64,000 nt of DNA from Winslowiella toletana (GCF_017875465.1 NZ_JAGGMQ010000001.1:744001-808000), one strand, 5' to 3'; shown: positions 8,087 to 18,473, counted from the stretch's first letter. A program made the numbers and translations. The notes: generated from the sequence alone by a model not told the origin.

Positions 8087-8784
8087 TCATTGCCATTGTT
8101 TCTGGATAGCATGCTTTGCATTTTTCGCACCCATTTTTTTGACAACATTTGCCATATGAAACTTAACCGTACTGAGGGAAATTTGTAAAATACCAGCCAC
8201 TTCAGAATAGGTTTTCCCTTTACCGCTCCAGTAAAGTACTTCAGCTTCACGCGAAGTAAGTAGATTTTTAGCAACGCCACTATTCTTTTGGTAAAGATGA
8301 AGCAACATTTCATGGATATAAATCAACCCTCCCTGAATTTCATCTTTATACATCTCAATGTCAGCTTCAACCTCAGCCATGAAGTGCTTATCAATTAATA
8401 ATGACAACACTGCCAAATTATCATACTGATCATGCAACACAAAAGCATAGCCGCTGATAATATTATAGGGTTTTACTGGTGCAAAAACTTTCCTGGATGT
8501 CCACTGCGAATCAATTTTCAAGTTTTCAAGTTTTCATCCCAGGCAAAAGGCGAAAGGCGATTTAGTGCATTAATAATAACAGGATCAACATTCTGGAATT
8601 TTTCATTAAGATAGTTATTAACGACACTATCAGGCATATCACTAATCAGGATCATTTTATCCGTATTTTCCTTACTCATTACACCGTATGCATAATTTAT
8701 ATTTCTGTACTTCCCCAGGTGGTTTTTTAAAACGCCATTTATATATTTATTTTTTTCAGCATTCTCGAAAAAGACCTTACTCAT
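8087..8784 (-). pseudogene. LuxR-type quorum-sensing regulator (EsaR/ExpR-like) split by an 8-bp tandem duplication
   Basis: Two overlapping frames together make one LuxR protein. The first (8518-8784, 88 residues, ATG with GAGGGA upstream) is the N-terminal half of the acyl-homoserine-lactone-binding domain with FQNVDPVI and PFAWDEN. The second (8087-8521) completes that domain (YNIISGYAFVLHDQYDNLAVLS) and carries an intact LuxR helix-turn-helix, LTSREAEVLYWSGKGKTYSE with STVKFHMANVVKKM. The break lies in 2.75 copies of an 8-base unit at 8515-8536. Deleting one copy reads DENLK-IDSQW with no stop, giving 229 residues, a normal LuxR length. No luxI synthase gene is adjacent. It could be a null allele, a phase-variable gene or a coupled two-peptide product. 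Confidence 0.85.
8515..8536. repeat. 8-bp tandem repeat (TTTTCAAG, 2.75 copies) inside the LuxR gene
   Basis: Units lie at 8515-8522 and 8523-8530, with a partial unit TTTTCA at 8531-8536. Eight is not a multiple of three, so gain or loss of a unit changes the frame. The first frame ends in a TGA inside the repeat (8518-8520), and the second begins at an overlapping TTG (8519-8521). Confidence 0.95.
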
Positions 8785-8857
8785 TGATTCCCTCTTCTTA
8801 CTGACGTTGCGAATTTTAAATTGTTAGCATTCATCCTTTGACGCGCCAGTAATTATA

Positions 8858-8871
8858 TAGCAACCTTGCTA
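8858..8871. promoter_or_regulatory. Perfect inverted repeat in the luxR/GNAT divergent region
   Basis: TAGCAA-CC-TTGCTA, 6-bp arms with a 2-base centre, about 74 bases upstream of the LuxR start and 81 bases upstream of the acetyltransferase ATG. Its symmetry and place suit an operator. It is shorter than a typical 18-20-base lux box, so the binding protein is unknown. Confidence 0.45.
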
Positions 8872-8951
8872 ATTGCGACACATGTCCTTTACACCCAATC
8901 ATATAAATAGAAATTAAGATGAATATCTATCTGATAACCTCAGGAGAAAAC

Positions 8952-9377
8952 ATGCATATCCGCCCCTTTACCGAAGCCGACCGCCCTTTTTTACGCACGC
9001 TATTTTTGGCCTCACGCAAGGCCAGCTGGCACTGGCTGGACAGCAGTGACTGGCGACTGGAGGATTTTGACCGCGTAACGCTGGGAGAAGCGATTCTGGT
9101 GGCGGAAGAGGATGGGCATCGTCTGGGTTTTGCCGCCGTACTTAACAATGATAATTTCCTGCACAGCCTGTTTGTTGACCCCGACGCTCAGCGCCGTGGC
9201 GTCGGCAGCGCGCTGTTACAGGCAGTTGAGCAAAGTTTTAGCTCGACCGGCGCGCTAAAATGTCTGGCGGCGAATCAGGCGGCGCGACAATTTTATCTGC
9301 AGCATGGCTGGCTTGAGGTGGCGACGGGCGAGGGCGAACAGGGTGAGTATGTGTTGATGCATCGTAAACGGGCATAA
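8952..9377 (+). CDS. GNAT-family N-acetyltransferase
   Basis: 141 residues, single Gcn5-related acetyltransferase domain. The acetyl-CoA pyrophosphate loop is LFVDPDAQRRGVGSALLQAV (R/Q-x-x-G-x-G/A pattern) at about residues 74-93. It is followed by the ALKCLAANQAARQFYLQHGW segment typical of the fold's last strands. The ATG at 8952 is preferred to one eleven codons earlier, because AGGAG lies six bases before it. Cytoplasmic; the substrate (small molecule or protein) cannot be read from the sequence. It is transcribed away from the split LuxR gene and ends in a strong hairpin shared with mrp. Confidence 0.85.
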   Translation: MHIRPFTEADRPFLRTLFLASRKASWHWLDSSDWRLEDFDRVTLGEAILVAEEDGHRLGFAAVLNNDNFLHSLFVDPDAQRRGVGSALLQAVEQSFSSTGALKCLAANQAARQFYLQHGWLEVATGEGEQGEYVLMHRKRA

Positions 9378-9378
9378 A

Positions 9379-9401
9379 TGCGGGACGCCAGGCGTCCCGC
9401 A
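9379..9401. terminator. Hairpin between convergent GNAT and mrp genes
   Basis: TGCGGGACGCC-A-GGCGTCCCGCA is a near-continuous palindrome right after the GNAT stop and before the mrp stop. It can serve both strands. No clear T-run follows. Confidence 0.6.
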
Positions 9402-9407
9402 CGATAA

Positions 9408-10520
9408 TCATACGGCCCTGAAAGCAATATCCGCCGGAATCACTTCTCCCTGCCAGTACAGCTGTGCGGCAACGGCGCCAGCCAGCTGGCGGTAAAGCGC
9501 GGTGAAATCACTCTGCGGACGGCGAATGACTGTTGGTTCACCCCGGTCGAGATCTTCACGCAGGGTGATATGCAGCGGTAACTGACTTAACAGACGCGTG
9601 TTATAACGCTCAACCAGTTGCTGCGCGCCGCCGCTGCCAAAAATCGCTTCATGATGGCCACAGTGGCTGCAAATATGTACGCTCATATTCTCCACCACCC
9701 CAAGCACCGGCACACTGACCTTCTCAAACATCACGATGCCTTTACGTGCATCAATCAGGGCGATGTCCTGCGGTGTGGTCACCACAATCGCGCCGGTCAC
9801 CGGCACGTTTTGCGCCAGCGTCAGCTGAATATCGCCGGTGCCTGGCGGCATATCGAGGATCAGATAATCCAGTTCCGGCCACAGGGTTTCATTCAGCAGC
9901 TGCATCAGCGCCTTACTGGCCATCGGCCCGCGCCACACCATGGCGTTATCATCAGTAACTAAATAGCCAATCGAGTTGGTCGCCAGTCCGTGCGCCATAA
10001 TCGGCGCCATATGAGTACCGTCAGGCGAGGTTGGGCGCTGATCTTCAGTGCCCAACATATTAGGTACCGAAGGCCCGTAGATATCCGCATCGAGGATACC
10101 AACCTTCGCCCCTTCGGCGATTAACGCCAGCGCCAGATTCACCGCGGTACTCGATTTGCCCACGCCACCTTTGCCGGAACTCACCGCAATAATATTTTTC
10201 ACACCGTTGACGCCAGCATGGTTTTTCACCCGCTTAAGGGTGGCGATCTTATGGCTTAAGCGCCAGTTAATCGCGCTGGCGCCGGTGATACGCAGTAAAT
10301 CGGCACTGCTGCGCTCTTTTAACGCATCGAATCCGCTCTGCCAGGCAAACGGCATCATCAGTTCGATATGCAGCGTATTATCCATCAGCGCCACATGGTG
10401 CAATGCTTTCAGTTTGGTCAGAGTGTGTTGCAGCGTCGGATGTTCAAATGCGGTCAACACGCCCATTACCATGGCGCGCAGTCTTTCCGGCGTGTGCTGC
10501 CCCTGGCTTCCTGAGTTCAT
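9408..10520 (-). CDS. mrp: Iron-sulfur cluster carrier protein Mrp/ApbC
   Basis: 370 residues. A P-loop ATPase that binds and transfers 4Fe-4S clusters to apo-proteins in the cytoplasm. An N-terminal MIP18-like domain covers about residues 10-95. The deviant Walker [12 protein letters not shown] is at about 114-124. The bridging-cluster motif is C284-x-x-C287 (ICSHCGHH). These follow the standard MRP/NBP35 layout, and the length is that of E. coli Mrp. It is divergent from metG, as in E. coli, with a 190-base shared promoter region. Confidence 0.96.
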   Translation of the reverse strand: MNSGSQGQHTPERLRAMVMGVLTAFEHPTLQHTLTKLKALHHVALMDNTLHIELMMPFAWQSGFDALKERSSADLLRITGASAINWRLSHKIATLKRVKNHAGVNGVKNIIAVSSGKGGVGKSSTAVNLALALIAEGAKVGILDADIYGPSVPNMLGTEDQRPTSPDGTHMAPIMAHGLATNSIGYLVTDDNAMVWRGPMASKALMQLLNETLWPELDYLILDMPPGTGDIQLTLAQNVPVTGAIVVTTPQDIALIDARKGIVMFEKVSVPVLGVVENMSVHICSHCGHHEAIFGSGGAQQLVERYNTRLLSQLPLHITLREDLDRGEPTVIRRPQSDFTALYRQLAGAVAAQLYWQGEVIPADIAFRAV

Positions 10521-10590
10521 CCCGGCTCCTTGATAACCTGGTGATAAATGTTGTTGCTGTTGCTAAGCATACCAGATGTGGCTGTAATGG

Positions 10591-10604
10591 CATGGCAAGC
10601 CATG
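10591..10604. promoter_or_regulatory. Inverted repeat in the mrp-metG divergent promoter
   Basis: CATGGC-AA-GCCATG, perfect 6-bp arms, midway between the two divergent starts. It may be an operator or an mRNA-leader hairpin. No regulator is recognised. Confidence 0.35.
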
Positions 10605-10711
10605 GAAATTTAAGCTTTACCGCCGGTACGTCAAACCCTTTGTTTACGCAGGGTCGGCCTTTCGGTTACCATCTAAAGCCCTTTTTAAACCAGAAGAAAG
10701 CAAGTTCTACT

Positions 10712-12742
10712 ATGACTCAAGTCGCGAAAAAAATTTTGGTAACGTGCGCACTGCCGTACGCCAACGGTTCTATCCATCTCGGCCACATGCTCGAGCATAT
10801 CCAGGCAGATATTTGGGTCCGTTACCAGCGAATGCGCGGCAATCAGGCTTATTTCATCTGTGCGGATGACGCACACGGCACGCCAATTATGCTGAAAGCA
10901 CAGCAGATGGGCATTGCGCCAGAACAGATGATCGCCGAAATGAGTCAGGAACATCAGACTGACTTCGCGGGCTTTAATATCAGCTATGACAACTACCACT
11001 CGACGCACAGCGATGAGAACCGTGAGCTGTCATCGTTGATCTATGGCCGTTTAAAAGAGAATGGTTTTATTAAGAACCGCATCATTTCGCAGCTGTACGA
11101 TCCGGAAAAAGGCATGTTCCTGCCGGATCGTTTCGTCAAAGGCACCTGCCCGAAATGTAAGGCTGTCGATCAGTATGGCGATAACTGTGAAGTCTGTGGT
11201 TCGACCTACAGCCCGACTGAACTGATTGAGCCGAAATCGGTGGTTTCCGGCGCGACGCCGGTGATGCGTGACTCTGAGCACTTCTTCTTTGATCTGCCGG
11301 AATTCAGCGCCATGTTGCAGGCGTGGACCCGTTCCGGCGCGCTGCAGGAGCAGGTAGCGAACAAAATGCAGGAGTGGTTCGAATCGGGTCTGCAACAGTG
11401 GGATATCTCCCGTGATGCGCCTTACTTCGGTTTTGAAATTCCTGATGCGCCGGGCAAATACTTCTATGTCTGGCTGGATGCGCCAATTGGCTATATGGGT
11501 TCGTTTAAAAACCTGTGTGACAAGCGTGGCGACATCGATTTCGACGCCTTCTGGAATAAAGATTCCGATGCCGATCTCTATCACTTTATCGGTAAAGATA
11601 TTGTCTATTTCCACAGCCTGTTCTGGCCAGCGATGCTGGAAGGCAGCAACTTCCGTAAACCGACCAACCTGTTTGTCCATGGTTATGTGACGGTAAACGG
11701 CGCGAAAATGTCGAAATCGCGTGGCACCTTTATTAAGGCCAGCACCTGGTTGCAACATCTTGATGCTGACAGCCTGCGCTACTACTACGCGGCGAAACTC
11801 TCCTCACGTATCGATGATATCGACCTGAATCTGGAAGATTTCGTCCAGCGCGTCAATGCCGATATCGTTAATAAAGTGGTGAATCTGGCGTCGCGTAATG
11901 CCGGCTTTATCGCTAAACGTTTCGGCGGCAAGCTGTCGGCTGAACTGGCGGATCCGGCACTGTACAAAACCTTTTCCGATGCTGCAACCAGCATCGGAGA
12001 AGCCTGGAACAGCCGTGAATTCAGCCGCGCGATTCGCGAGATTATGGCGCTGGCCGATCTGGCTAACCGCTATGTCGATGAGCAGGCGCCGTGGGTGGTG
12101 GCGAAACAGGAAGGCCGCGATGCTGACCTGCAGGCAATCTGCTCTATGGGGATTAACCTGTTCCGTGTCCTGATGACCTGGCTGAAGCCGGTGGTACCTT
12201 CACTGGCGGAACGCGTTGAAGCCTTCCTTAATGTGGAACTGAGCTGGGAAGGTATTCATCAGCCGCTGCTGGATCACGATATCGCTGGCTTTAAAGCGCT
12301 GTACAGCCGTATCGAAATGGACAAAGTTAACGGCCTGATCGAAGCATCGAAAGAAGATGCGGCGGTGGCGAAACCTGCGGCGACCGGTCCGCTGGCGGAC
12401 GATCCGATTCAGGACACCATTAACTTTGATGATTTCGCCAAAGTAGATATGCGTATTGCGCTGATTCAGAAAGCAGAATTTGTTGAGGGTTCTGACAAAT
12501 TGCTGCGTCTGTCGCTGGATTTAGGTGGCGAAAGCCGCCAGGTGTTCTCCGGTATCCGCTCCGCTTATCCGGATCCGGCGGTTCTCGAAGGTCGCCTGAC
12601 GGTGATGGTGGCCAACCTGGCGCCGCGCAAAATGCGCTTCGGTATTTCGGAAGGTATGGTGATGGCAGCTGGCCCTGGCGGTAAGGATATCTTCCTGCTT
12701 AGCCCGGACAGCGGCGCACAGCCGGGTATGCAGGTTAAATAA
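10712..12742 (+). CDS. metG: Methionyl-tRNA synthetase
   Basis: 676 residues, one shorter than E. coli MetG. It charges tRNA-Met and initiator tRNA with methionine. A class I Rossmann fold carries HLGH at residues 22-25 (HIGH signature) and KMSKS near 333. The zinc knuckle [18 protein letters not shown] lies at about 145-162. An anticodon-binding helical domain follows, then a C-terminal OB-fold tRNA-binding/dimerisation domain (about 575-676). The ATG at 10712 gives the [19 protein letters not shown] start; the frame is open about 100 codons further upstream, but that overlaps mrp on the other strand. Confidence 0.98.
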   Translation: MTQVAKKILVTCALPYANGSIHLGHMLEHIQADIWVRYQRMRGNQAYFICADDAHGTPIMLKAQQMGIAPEQMIAEMSQEHQTDFAGFNISYDNYHSTHSDENRELSSLIYGRLKENGFIKNRIISQLYDPEKGMFLPDRFVKGTCPKCKAVDQYGDNCEVCGSTYSPTELIEPKSVVSGATPVMRDSEHFFFDLPEFSAMLQAWTRSGALQEQVANKMQEWFESGLQQWDISRDAPYFGFEIPDAPGKYFYVWLDAPIGYMGSFKNLCDKRGDIDFDAFWNKDSDADLYHFIGKDIVYFHSLFWPAMLEGSNFRKPTNLFVHGYVTVNGAKMSKSRGTFIKASTWLQHLDADSLRYYYAAKLSSRIDDIDLNLEDFVQRVNADIVNKVVNLASRNAGFIAKRFGGKLSAELADPALYKTFSDAATSIGEAWNSREFSRAIREIMALADLANRYVDEQAPWVVAKQEGRDADLQAICSMGINLFRVLMTWLKPVVPSLAERVEAFLNVELSWEGIHQPLLDHDIAGFKALYSRIEMDKVNGLIEASKEDAAVAKPAATGPLADDPIQDTINFDDFAKVDMRIALIQKAEFVEGSDKLLRLSLDLGGESRQVFSGIRSAYPDPAVLEGRLTVMVANLAPRKMRFGISEGMVMAAGPGGKDIFLLSPDSGAQPGMQVK

Positions 12743-12747
12743 TCTGC

Positions 12748-12784
12748 TTCCTCCCTTCCCCCGGCTTACGGAGGAAGGGAGGAA
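12748..12784 (+). terminator. metG 3' hairpin with a 12-bp purine/pyrimidine stem
   Basis: TTCCTCCCTTCC pairs perfectly with GGAAGGGAGGAA around a 13-base loop, 5 bases after the metG stop. The stem is pyrimidine on one side and purine on the other. No T-run follows. Confidence 0.65.
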
Positions 12785-12876
12785 CATACAATCGCTATCC
12801 CCACCACTAAACTGTGATCGGTAGCACACGCGTATATTTCATCGTATGATGAAGGCTTATAAAACAGGAGCCTGTC

Positions 12877-13269
12877 ATGCTCAGCGTGCTATCTGTCTGC
12901 TGGCGTTATTTTCGTGCTTTCGCCATTATCTACCTCTGTCTCTATGCCGGAAACGGCCTCTCTGCCCTGCTGCCGATCACTATTCCTGGCAGTATTCTCG
13001 GCATGCTGATTCTCTTCGCCCTGCTGGCATCGCAAATTGTGCCGGCGAAATGGGTAAAACCCGGCTGTCATCTGCTGATTCGTTATATGGCGCTGCTGTT
13101 TGTGCCGATTAGCGTCGGCGTGATGAGCTATACCGATATTCTCAGCGCGCAGTTTGGCCCGATAGTGGTCTCCTGCGTGGTCAGCACGCTGGTGGTGCTG
13201 GTGATTGTCGGCGTCTCATCCGAACGTATGCATAACAAAGCGCTAAGCAAGGAGAGCAAGGGTGACTGA
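12877..13269 (+). CDS. yohJ: CidA/LrgA-family membrane protein YohJ
   Basis: 130 residues, about four membrane helices, LrgA/CidA (holin-like) family. The conserved [14 protein letters not shown] helix and [18 protein letters not shown] segment are present. AGGAG lies six bases before the ATG. It overlaps yohK by eight bases, the usual LrgAB pairing. In E. coli YohJK is linked to uptake of 3-hydroxypropanoate; in Gram-positive bacteria relatives transport pyruvate. Substrate here is inferred only. Confidence 0.92.
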   Translation: MLSVLSVCWRYFRAFAIIYLCLYAGNGLSALLPITIPGSILGMLILFALLASQIVPAKWVKPGCHLLIRYMALLFVPISVGVMSYTDILSAQFGPIVVSCVVSTLVVLVIVGVSSERMHNKALSKESKGD

Positions 13270-13954
13270 TTTCTGGTGGTCGCTACCGCTGACGCTGCTG
13301 GTGTTTTTTGCCGCACGCCGGCTGGCGGCGAAGACGAAAATTTCGCTGCTTAATCCGCTACTGGTGTCGATCGCCGTCATTGTGCCGATTCTGCTGCTGA
13401 TCAATATGCCTTATGCGCGCTATTTTGCCGGTAGCGCAATGCTTAATCAGCTGCTGCAACCGGCGGTAGTGGCGCTGGCGCTGCCGCTGTATGAGCAGAT
13501 ACACCAGATTCGCGCGCGCTGGAAATCGATTATCAGCGTCTGCTTTATTGGCAGTATTACCGCGATGATCTCCGGTACTGCTATCGCGCTTTGGCTGGGC
13601 GCCACGCCTGAAATTGCCGCCACCCTGCTGCCGAAGTCGGTGACCACGCCGATTGCAATGGCGATTTCCGCCTCGTTGCAGGGCATTCCGGCGATCAGCG
13701 CGATTTGCGTGTTGCTTGCCGGGCTGCTTGGCGCGATATTCGGCCATATGATATTGAATCTGCTGCGGGTGCGCAGTAAAGCCGCGCGCGGGCTGGCGAT
13801 TGGTAATGCCTCGCATGCGCTGGGCACCGCGCGTTGCGCCGAGCTGGATTTTCAGGAAGGGGCATTCAGCTCGCTGGCGCTGGTAATCTGCGGGATTATC
13901 ACCTCGCTGCTGGCGCCGTTTATCTTCCCGTTGCTGCTACAGATCTGGGGCTAA
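13262..13954 (+). CDS. yohK: LrgB-family membrane protein YohK
   Basis: 230 residues, LrgB/CidB family with about six to seven membrane helices. Typical motifs are the [20 protein letters not shown] helix and the downstream [20 protein letters not shown] segment. The start lies inside the yohJ 3' end (8-base overlap), so the two products are made together and probably form one inner-membrane complex. The pair sits upstream of cdd, as in E. coli. Confidence 0.93.
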   Translation: MTDFWWSLPLTLLVFFAARRLAAKTKISLLNPLLVSIAVIVPILLLINMPYARYFAGSAMLNQLLQPAVVALALPLYEQIHQIRARWKSIISVCFIGSITAMISGTAIALWLGATPEIAATLLPKSVTTPIAMAISASLQGIPAISAICVLLAGLLGAIFGHMILNLLRVRSKAARGLAIGNASHALGTARCAELDFQEGAFSSLALVICGIITSLLAPFIFPLLLQIWG

Positions 13955-14008
13955 AACTTGCGAGAGATCGCGCATTTTGAAATTAACTTTCATGGATTGC
14001 ATTGATAC

Positions 14009-14024
14009 AGCGATACAGATCACA
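14009..14024. promoter_or_regulatory. Putative cAMP-CRP site upstream of cdd
   Basis: AGCGA-TACAGA-TCACA carries one perfect and one degenerate CRP half-site with the correct 6-base centre, about 60 bases upstream of the cdd start. E. coli cdd is controlled by CRP and CytR, which supports the reading. Confidence 0.5.
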
Positions 14025-14083
14025 TATAACCTGCTGACAGCACCGTAAAATCGGTGGTCAACGACGCCAATAAGAGGCATTCA

Positions 14084-14974
14084 ATGCATCCACGTTTTCA
14101 CACCGCCTTTGCGGCCCTGACGCCCGAATTACAGGCTGCGCTTAATCCGATCCTGACCGCGAGTGATTTCAGCGCCAGCTTTAGTGCGCAACATATCGCC
14201 GCCATCCGCCAGCAGAGCGGGCTGGACGAGGATGCGCTGGCCTTTGCCCTGCTGCCGCTGGCGGCGGCCTGTGCGGTTGCGCCCCTTTCCAGCTTTAACG
14301 TCGGCGCGGTGGCACGCGGCAAAAGCGGTAGCTGGTATCTGGGCGCTAATATGGAATTTGTCGGCGCAACCATGCAGCAGACGGTGCATGCCGAACAGAG
14401 CGCCATCACCCATGCCTGGCTGAAAGGTGAAACGGCGCTGGAAGCCATCACGGTCAATTACTCACCCTGTGGCCACTGCCGCCAGTTTATGAATGAGCTA
14501 AATAGCGGCACCGCGCTGCGCATTTATCTGCCTGGGCGCGAACCGGCCACGCTGGGTGATTATCTGCCGTATGCCTTTGGCCCGCGCGATCTGGCGATTG
14601 AAACTCTGCTGCTGGATCCGGTTGATCACGGCTACACCCTGAGTGGCGATCCGCTGGAGCAGCAGGCGATTGCCGCCGCTAACCAGAGTCATGCTCCTTA
14701 CAGCCAGGCCCATAGCGGCGTGGCACTCGAAACCAGCAGCGGCCATATCTTTGCTGGCCGCTATGCGGAAAATGCCGCGTTTAACCCAAGCCTGCCGCCA
14801 TTGCAGGCGGCGCTGATCCTGTTAAATATGGTTGGCGAAAGCGGGATGCAGATTAAACGTGCGGTGCTGGCGGAAAGTACCGGCGGAAAGCTGAGACAGC
14901 ATGAAGCCACTGAGGCCACGCTGAAGGCTCTGGGTTGCGCTGATTTCCGCGCCATTGCGTTGCAAAAAACGTAA
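14084..14974 (+). CDS. cdd: Cytidine deaminase
   Basis: 296 residues. A large dimeric cytidine/deoxycytidine deaminase of pyrimidine salvage. The zinc ligands and catalytic Glu fall at H102, E104 (VHAEQSAI), C129 and C132 (PCGHC), the same positions as in E. coli Cdd. The second, catalytically dead deaminase-like domain follows from about residue 185. The ATG at 14084 gives MHPRFHTAF; a start ten codons upstream is possible but not needed. Followed by maeA rather than sanA. Confidence 0.97.
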   Translation: MHPRFHTAFAALTPELQAALNPILTASDFSASFSAQHIAAIRQQSGLDEDALAFALLPLAAACAVAPLSSFNVGAVARGKSGSWYLGANMEFVGATMQQTVHAEQSAITHAWLKGETALEAITVNYSPCGHCRQFMNELNSGTALRIYLPGREPATLGDYLPYAFGPRDLAIETLLLDPVDHGYTLSGDPLEQQAIAAANQSHAPYSQAHSGVALETSSGHIFAGRYAENAAFNPSLPPLQAALILLNMVGESGMQIKRAVLAESTGGKLRQHEATEATLKALGCADFRAIALQKT

Positions 14975-15061
14975 CGGTTGCCACATTAACTCGAGAAAGT
15001 TCGCAGCTTTTGTTTTCAATAGTTAACAAAGGCTGTACTTCTGCGTGAATTCTCTTAGGAT

Positions 15062-15088
15062 CCCAGGTCACAACATCACGAGCCTGGG
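15062..15088 (+). promoter_or_regulatory. Hairpin covering the maeA ribosome-binding region
   Basis: CCCAGG (15062-15067) pairs with CCTGGG (15083-15088). The GGGG that best serves as Shine-Dalgarno (15086-15089, 10 bases before the ATG) is inside the stem. A short U-rich run (CTATTTTTA) follows. It could limit translation or terminate transcription early. Confidence 0.45.
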
Positions 15089-15099
15089 GCTATTTTTAA

Positions 15100-16797
15100 A
15101 TGGAACTCGAGTACGAGAGTAAAAGACCGCTATATATTCCTTACGCCGGACCTATTTTGTTAGAGTTTCCGCTGCTGAATAAAGGCAGCGCATTCTCAAT
15201 CGAAGAACGTAATGATTTCAACCTGAACGGTCTGCTGCCTGAAACCGTTGAGAGTATTGAAGAGCAGGCCGAACGCGCCTGGCGTCAGTTTCAGGACTTC
15301 AAAAACGACAACGACAAACACGTCTACCTGCGCAATATCCAGGACACCAACGAAACGCTGTTCTACCGCCTGCTGGATAACCATCTCGAAGAGATGATGC
15401 CAATCATCTATACCCCGACGGTCGGCGCTGCCTGTGAGCACTTCTCCGAAATCTATCGTCGCGCCCGCGGTCTGTTTATCTCCTACCCGAACCGCGCCAA
15501 TATCGAAGATATGCTGCAGAACGCCACCAAACAGAACGTGAAGGTGATTGTGGTCACCGATGGCGAACGTATTCTCGGTCTCGGCGATCAGGGTATCGGC
15601 GGCATGGGCATTCCCATTGGTAAGCTGTCGCTGTACACCGCCTGTGGCGGCATCAGCCCGGCGTATACCCTGCCGGTAGTGCTGGATGTCGGCACCAACA
15701 ACCAGCAGCTGCTAAATGACCCGTTGTATATGGGCTGGCGTCATCCGCGCATCACTGGCGAAGAGTACGAAGAATTCGTCCATGAATTTATTCAGGCGGT
15801 TAAAAGCCGCTGGCCAAATGTGCTGCTGCAATTTGAAGATTTCGCGCAGAAGAACGCGATGCCGCTGCTGGAGCGTTATCGCGATGAAGTCTGCTGCTTT
15901 AACGATGATATTCAGGGCACGGCGGCGGTCACGCTGGGTACGCTGATTGCCGCCAGCCGCGCGGCGGGCAGTAAATTACGTGAGCAGACCGTGGTGTTCC
16001 TTGGCGCCGGTTCCGCCGGTTGTGGTATCGCCGAGCAGATTATCGCCCAGATGAAATCAGAAGGTCTGAGCGACGAAGAAGCCCGTGGCCGGGTATTTAT
16101 GGTTGATCGCTTTGGTCTGCTGACCGACAAACTGCCAAATCTGCTGAATTTCCAGGGCAAGCTGGTGCAGAAAAGCGAAAATCTCAGCGGCTGGGATGTC
16201 AGCACTGACTCGCTGTCACTGCTGGACGTGGTGCGCAACGCGAAGCCCGATATTATGATCGGCGTTTCTGGTCAGCCAGGTCTGTTTAGCGAAGAGATCA
16301 TTCGCGAAATGCATAAGCATTGCCCACGCCCGATTGTCATGCCGCTGTCGAATCCAACTTCGCGGGTTGAAGCAACACCGCAGGATATTCTGGCCTGGAC
16401 TGACGGCGCGGCGCTGGTCGCTACCGGCAGCCCGTTTGCGCCAGTAAGCTGGAAAGGGAAAACCTATCCGATTGCCCAGTGCAACAACTCCTATATCTTC
16501 CCGGGCATTGGCCTTGGCGTACTGGCGTCAGGCGCAACCCGCGTGACAGACAGCATGCTGATGGCGGCAAGCCGTGCGCTGGCCGACTGTTCACCGCTGG
16601 TTAACGATGGCGTCGGTGCAGTGCTGCCGGAAGTTAAACATATTCAGGGCGTGTCCAGGCTAATCGCAATGGCGGTGGGTAAAGCTGCGCAGTTGTCTGG
16701 CGTCGCAGTGGTCTCTTCAGAAGACGTACTGTCGAAGGCTATTGCCAGAAACTTCTGGTTGCCGCAATACCGTAACTATCGTCGTACTTCAATCTAA
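15100..16797 (+). CDS. maeA: NAD-dependent malic enzyme
   Basis: 565 residues, the same length as E. coli MaeA (SfcA). It oxidatively decarboxylates L-malate to pyruvate with NAD+ and a divalent cation. Malic enzyme N-domain: [14 protein letters not shown] motif ([17 protein letters not shown]), [20 protein letters not shown], and the metal ligands in FEDFAQKNA and [15 protein letters not shown] domain: [17 protein letters not shown], with [15 protein letters not shown] further on. It ends RRTSI, as E. coli does. In E. coli this gene lies elsewhere; here it separates cdd from sanA. Confidence 0.97.
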   Translation: MELEYESKRPLYIPYAGPILLEFPLLNKGSAFSIEERNDFNLNGLLPETVESIEEQAERAWRQFQDFKNDNDKHVYLRNIQDTNETLFYRLLDNHLEEMMPIIYTPTVGAACEHFSEIYRRARGLFISYPNRANIEDMLQNATKQNVKVIVVTDGERILGLGDQGIGGMGIPIGKLSLYTACGGISPAYTLPVVLDVGTNNQQLLNDPLYMGWRHPRITGEEYEEFVHEFIQAVKSRWPNVLLQFEDFAQKNAMPLLERYRDEVCCFNDDIQGTAAVTLGTLIAASRAAGSKLREQTVVFLGAGSAGCGIAEQIIAQMKSEGLSDEEARGRVFMVDRFGLLTDKLPNLLNFQGKLVQKSENLSGWDVSTDSLSLLDVVRNAKPDIMIGVSGQPGLFSEEIIREMHKHCPRPIVMPLSNPTSRVEATPQDILAWTDGAALVATGSPFAPVSWKGKTYPIAQCNNSYIFPGIGLGVLASGATRVTDSMLMAASRALADCSPLVNDGVGAVLPEVKHIQGVSRLIAMAVGKAAQLSGVAVVSSEDVLSKAIARNFWLPQYRNYRRTSI

Positions 16798-16804
16798 ACT
16801 CAGC

Positions 16805-16828
16805 TGCCGGGTACGAATGTGCCCGGCA
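16805..16828 (+). terminator. maeA 3' hairpin
   Basis: TGCCGGG and CCCGGCA form a 7-bp stem around a 10-base loop just after the maeA stop. No T-run. Confidence 0.5.
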
Positions 16829-16929
16829 CTGCGCAAAAATGCGGCGTCCGGGGGTGCTTTGCTTGCTTCGTAACCGCGGGTCAAGTAGCCTTGAGTCACC
16901 CTGTTCTCTTGTCCGACTGAGCGCCCTGA

Positions 16930-17655
<726 letters not shown>

Positions 17656-18381
17656 TTAACTACCTAACGGTATATACGGGCTGGGATTAATAAATTTGTT
17701 GGGTGCAAATTTATCATAGCCTGCATTCCGGCAATACTCGATTAGCTGACTTAACGCACTTACATTGGTTTTTTCATATATTGTATGAAGATAATTATCT
17801 ACAGTTTTATAAGAAATATTTAGCCGCCGGGCAATTTCTTTGGCGCTTAATGATTGCAGAGCGAAGAAAACCACATCAAACTCGCGGTCAGTAAACAGAT
17901 CGGTAGGGTTTCCGAACGATAAAGATTCCGGGCATTTATTATTTTCAAGATGATACATCGAATAGATTTCCAGCTTTTTAGCCCTGCCAACCACACCGAT
18001 TGATTTACCGTCCTTAATCAGTGGCGTCACATCGGCCATAAAAGGCTGAATAAGCTTTTCCCTGCCGCCGTACATAAAGGTAATCAGCGTAGGAATGACT
18101 TTCTGGCTGTCCATCACATTCTTATCGTTAGCCTGAATGATATCGGCGATCTCAGACCAGTAAACCGGACATTCGCTGTCCAGCTTTCCTTCTACGTTAA
18201 AGCCTTTTGGCAGTCCGCTGTAGTGTAAGCCGTAATCATTCATATAGATAAACCGCGATTCATGGTCTTTTATGTACCAGAATTCATTGCTATTTTCCAT
18301 ATATGAGATCATTGCTTCAAACGTTCGTGAGCGAACATCCATGTCTTTATTTACTGAGAATTCCATATAATTGCTCTCCAT
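17656..18381 (-). CDS. PAS domain-containing LuxR-family transcriptional regulator
   Basis: 241 residues. The N-terminal half (about 20-135) has a PAS-like sensor: NEFWYIKDHESRFIYMNDYG followed later by FMADVTPLIKDGKSIGVVGR. The C-terminal half has a LuxR helix-turn-helix, LFTDREFDVVFFALQSLSAK and IARRLNISYKTVDNYLHTIY, at about 165-220. It has neither an AHL-binding domain nor a receiver domain. The ATG at 18381 has GAGGA upstream. It is not part of the E. coli layout, where sanA and mgl are neighbours without it, so it looks like a lineage-specific insertion. Its target is unknown; low-GC promoter region upstream (18382-18470). Confidence 0.85.
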   Translation of the reverse strand: MESNYMEFSVNKDMDVRSRTFEAMISYMENSNEFWYIKDHESRFIYMNDYGLHYSGLPKGFNVEGKLDSECPVYWSEIADIIQANDKNVMDSQKVIPTLITFMYGGREKLIQPFMADVTPLIKDGKSIGVVGRAKKLEIYSMYHLENNKCPESLSFGNPTDLFTDREFDVVFFALQSLSAKEIARRLNISYKTVDNYLHTIYEKTNVSALSQLIEYCRNAGYDKFAPNKFINPSPYIPLGS

Positions 18382-18473
18382 AACATCCTCTTATTGAGCT
18401 TGATACGGAGATAAGTCTACCACTTTCTTTATACAAATAATCTGATTCAGCTCTCTATTTCTCTACGGCGTCT

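Noticed and set aside
10403..10711. Extended N-terminus of metG (open frame 103 codons upstream)
   Set aside because: It overlaps mrp on the other strand, and the conserved MetG start is at 10712.
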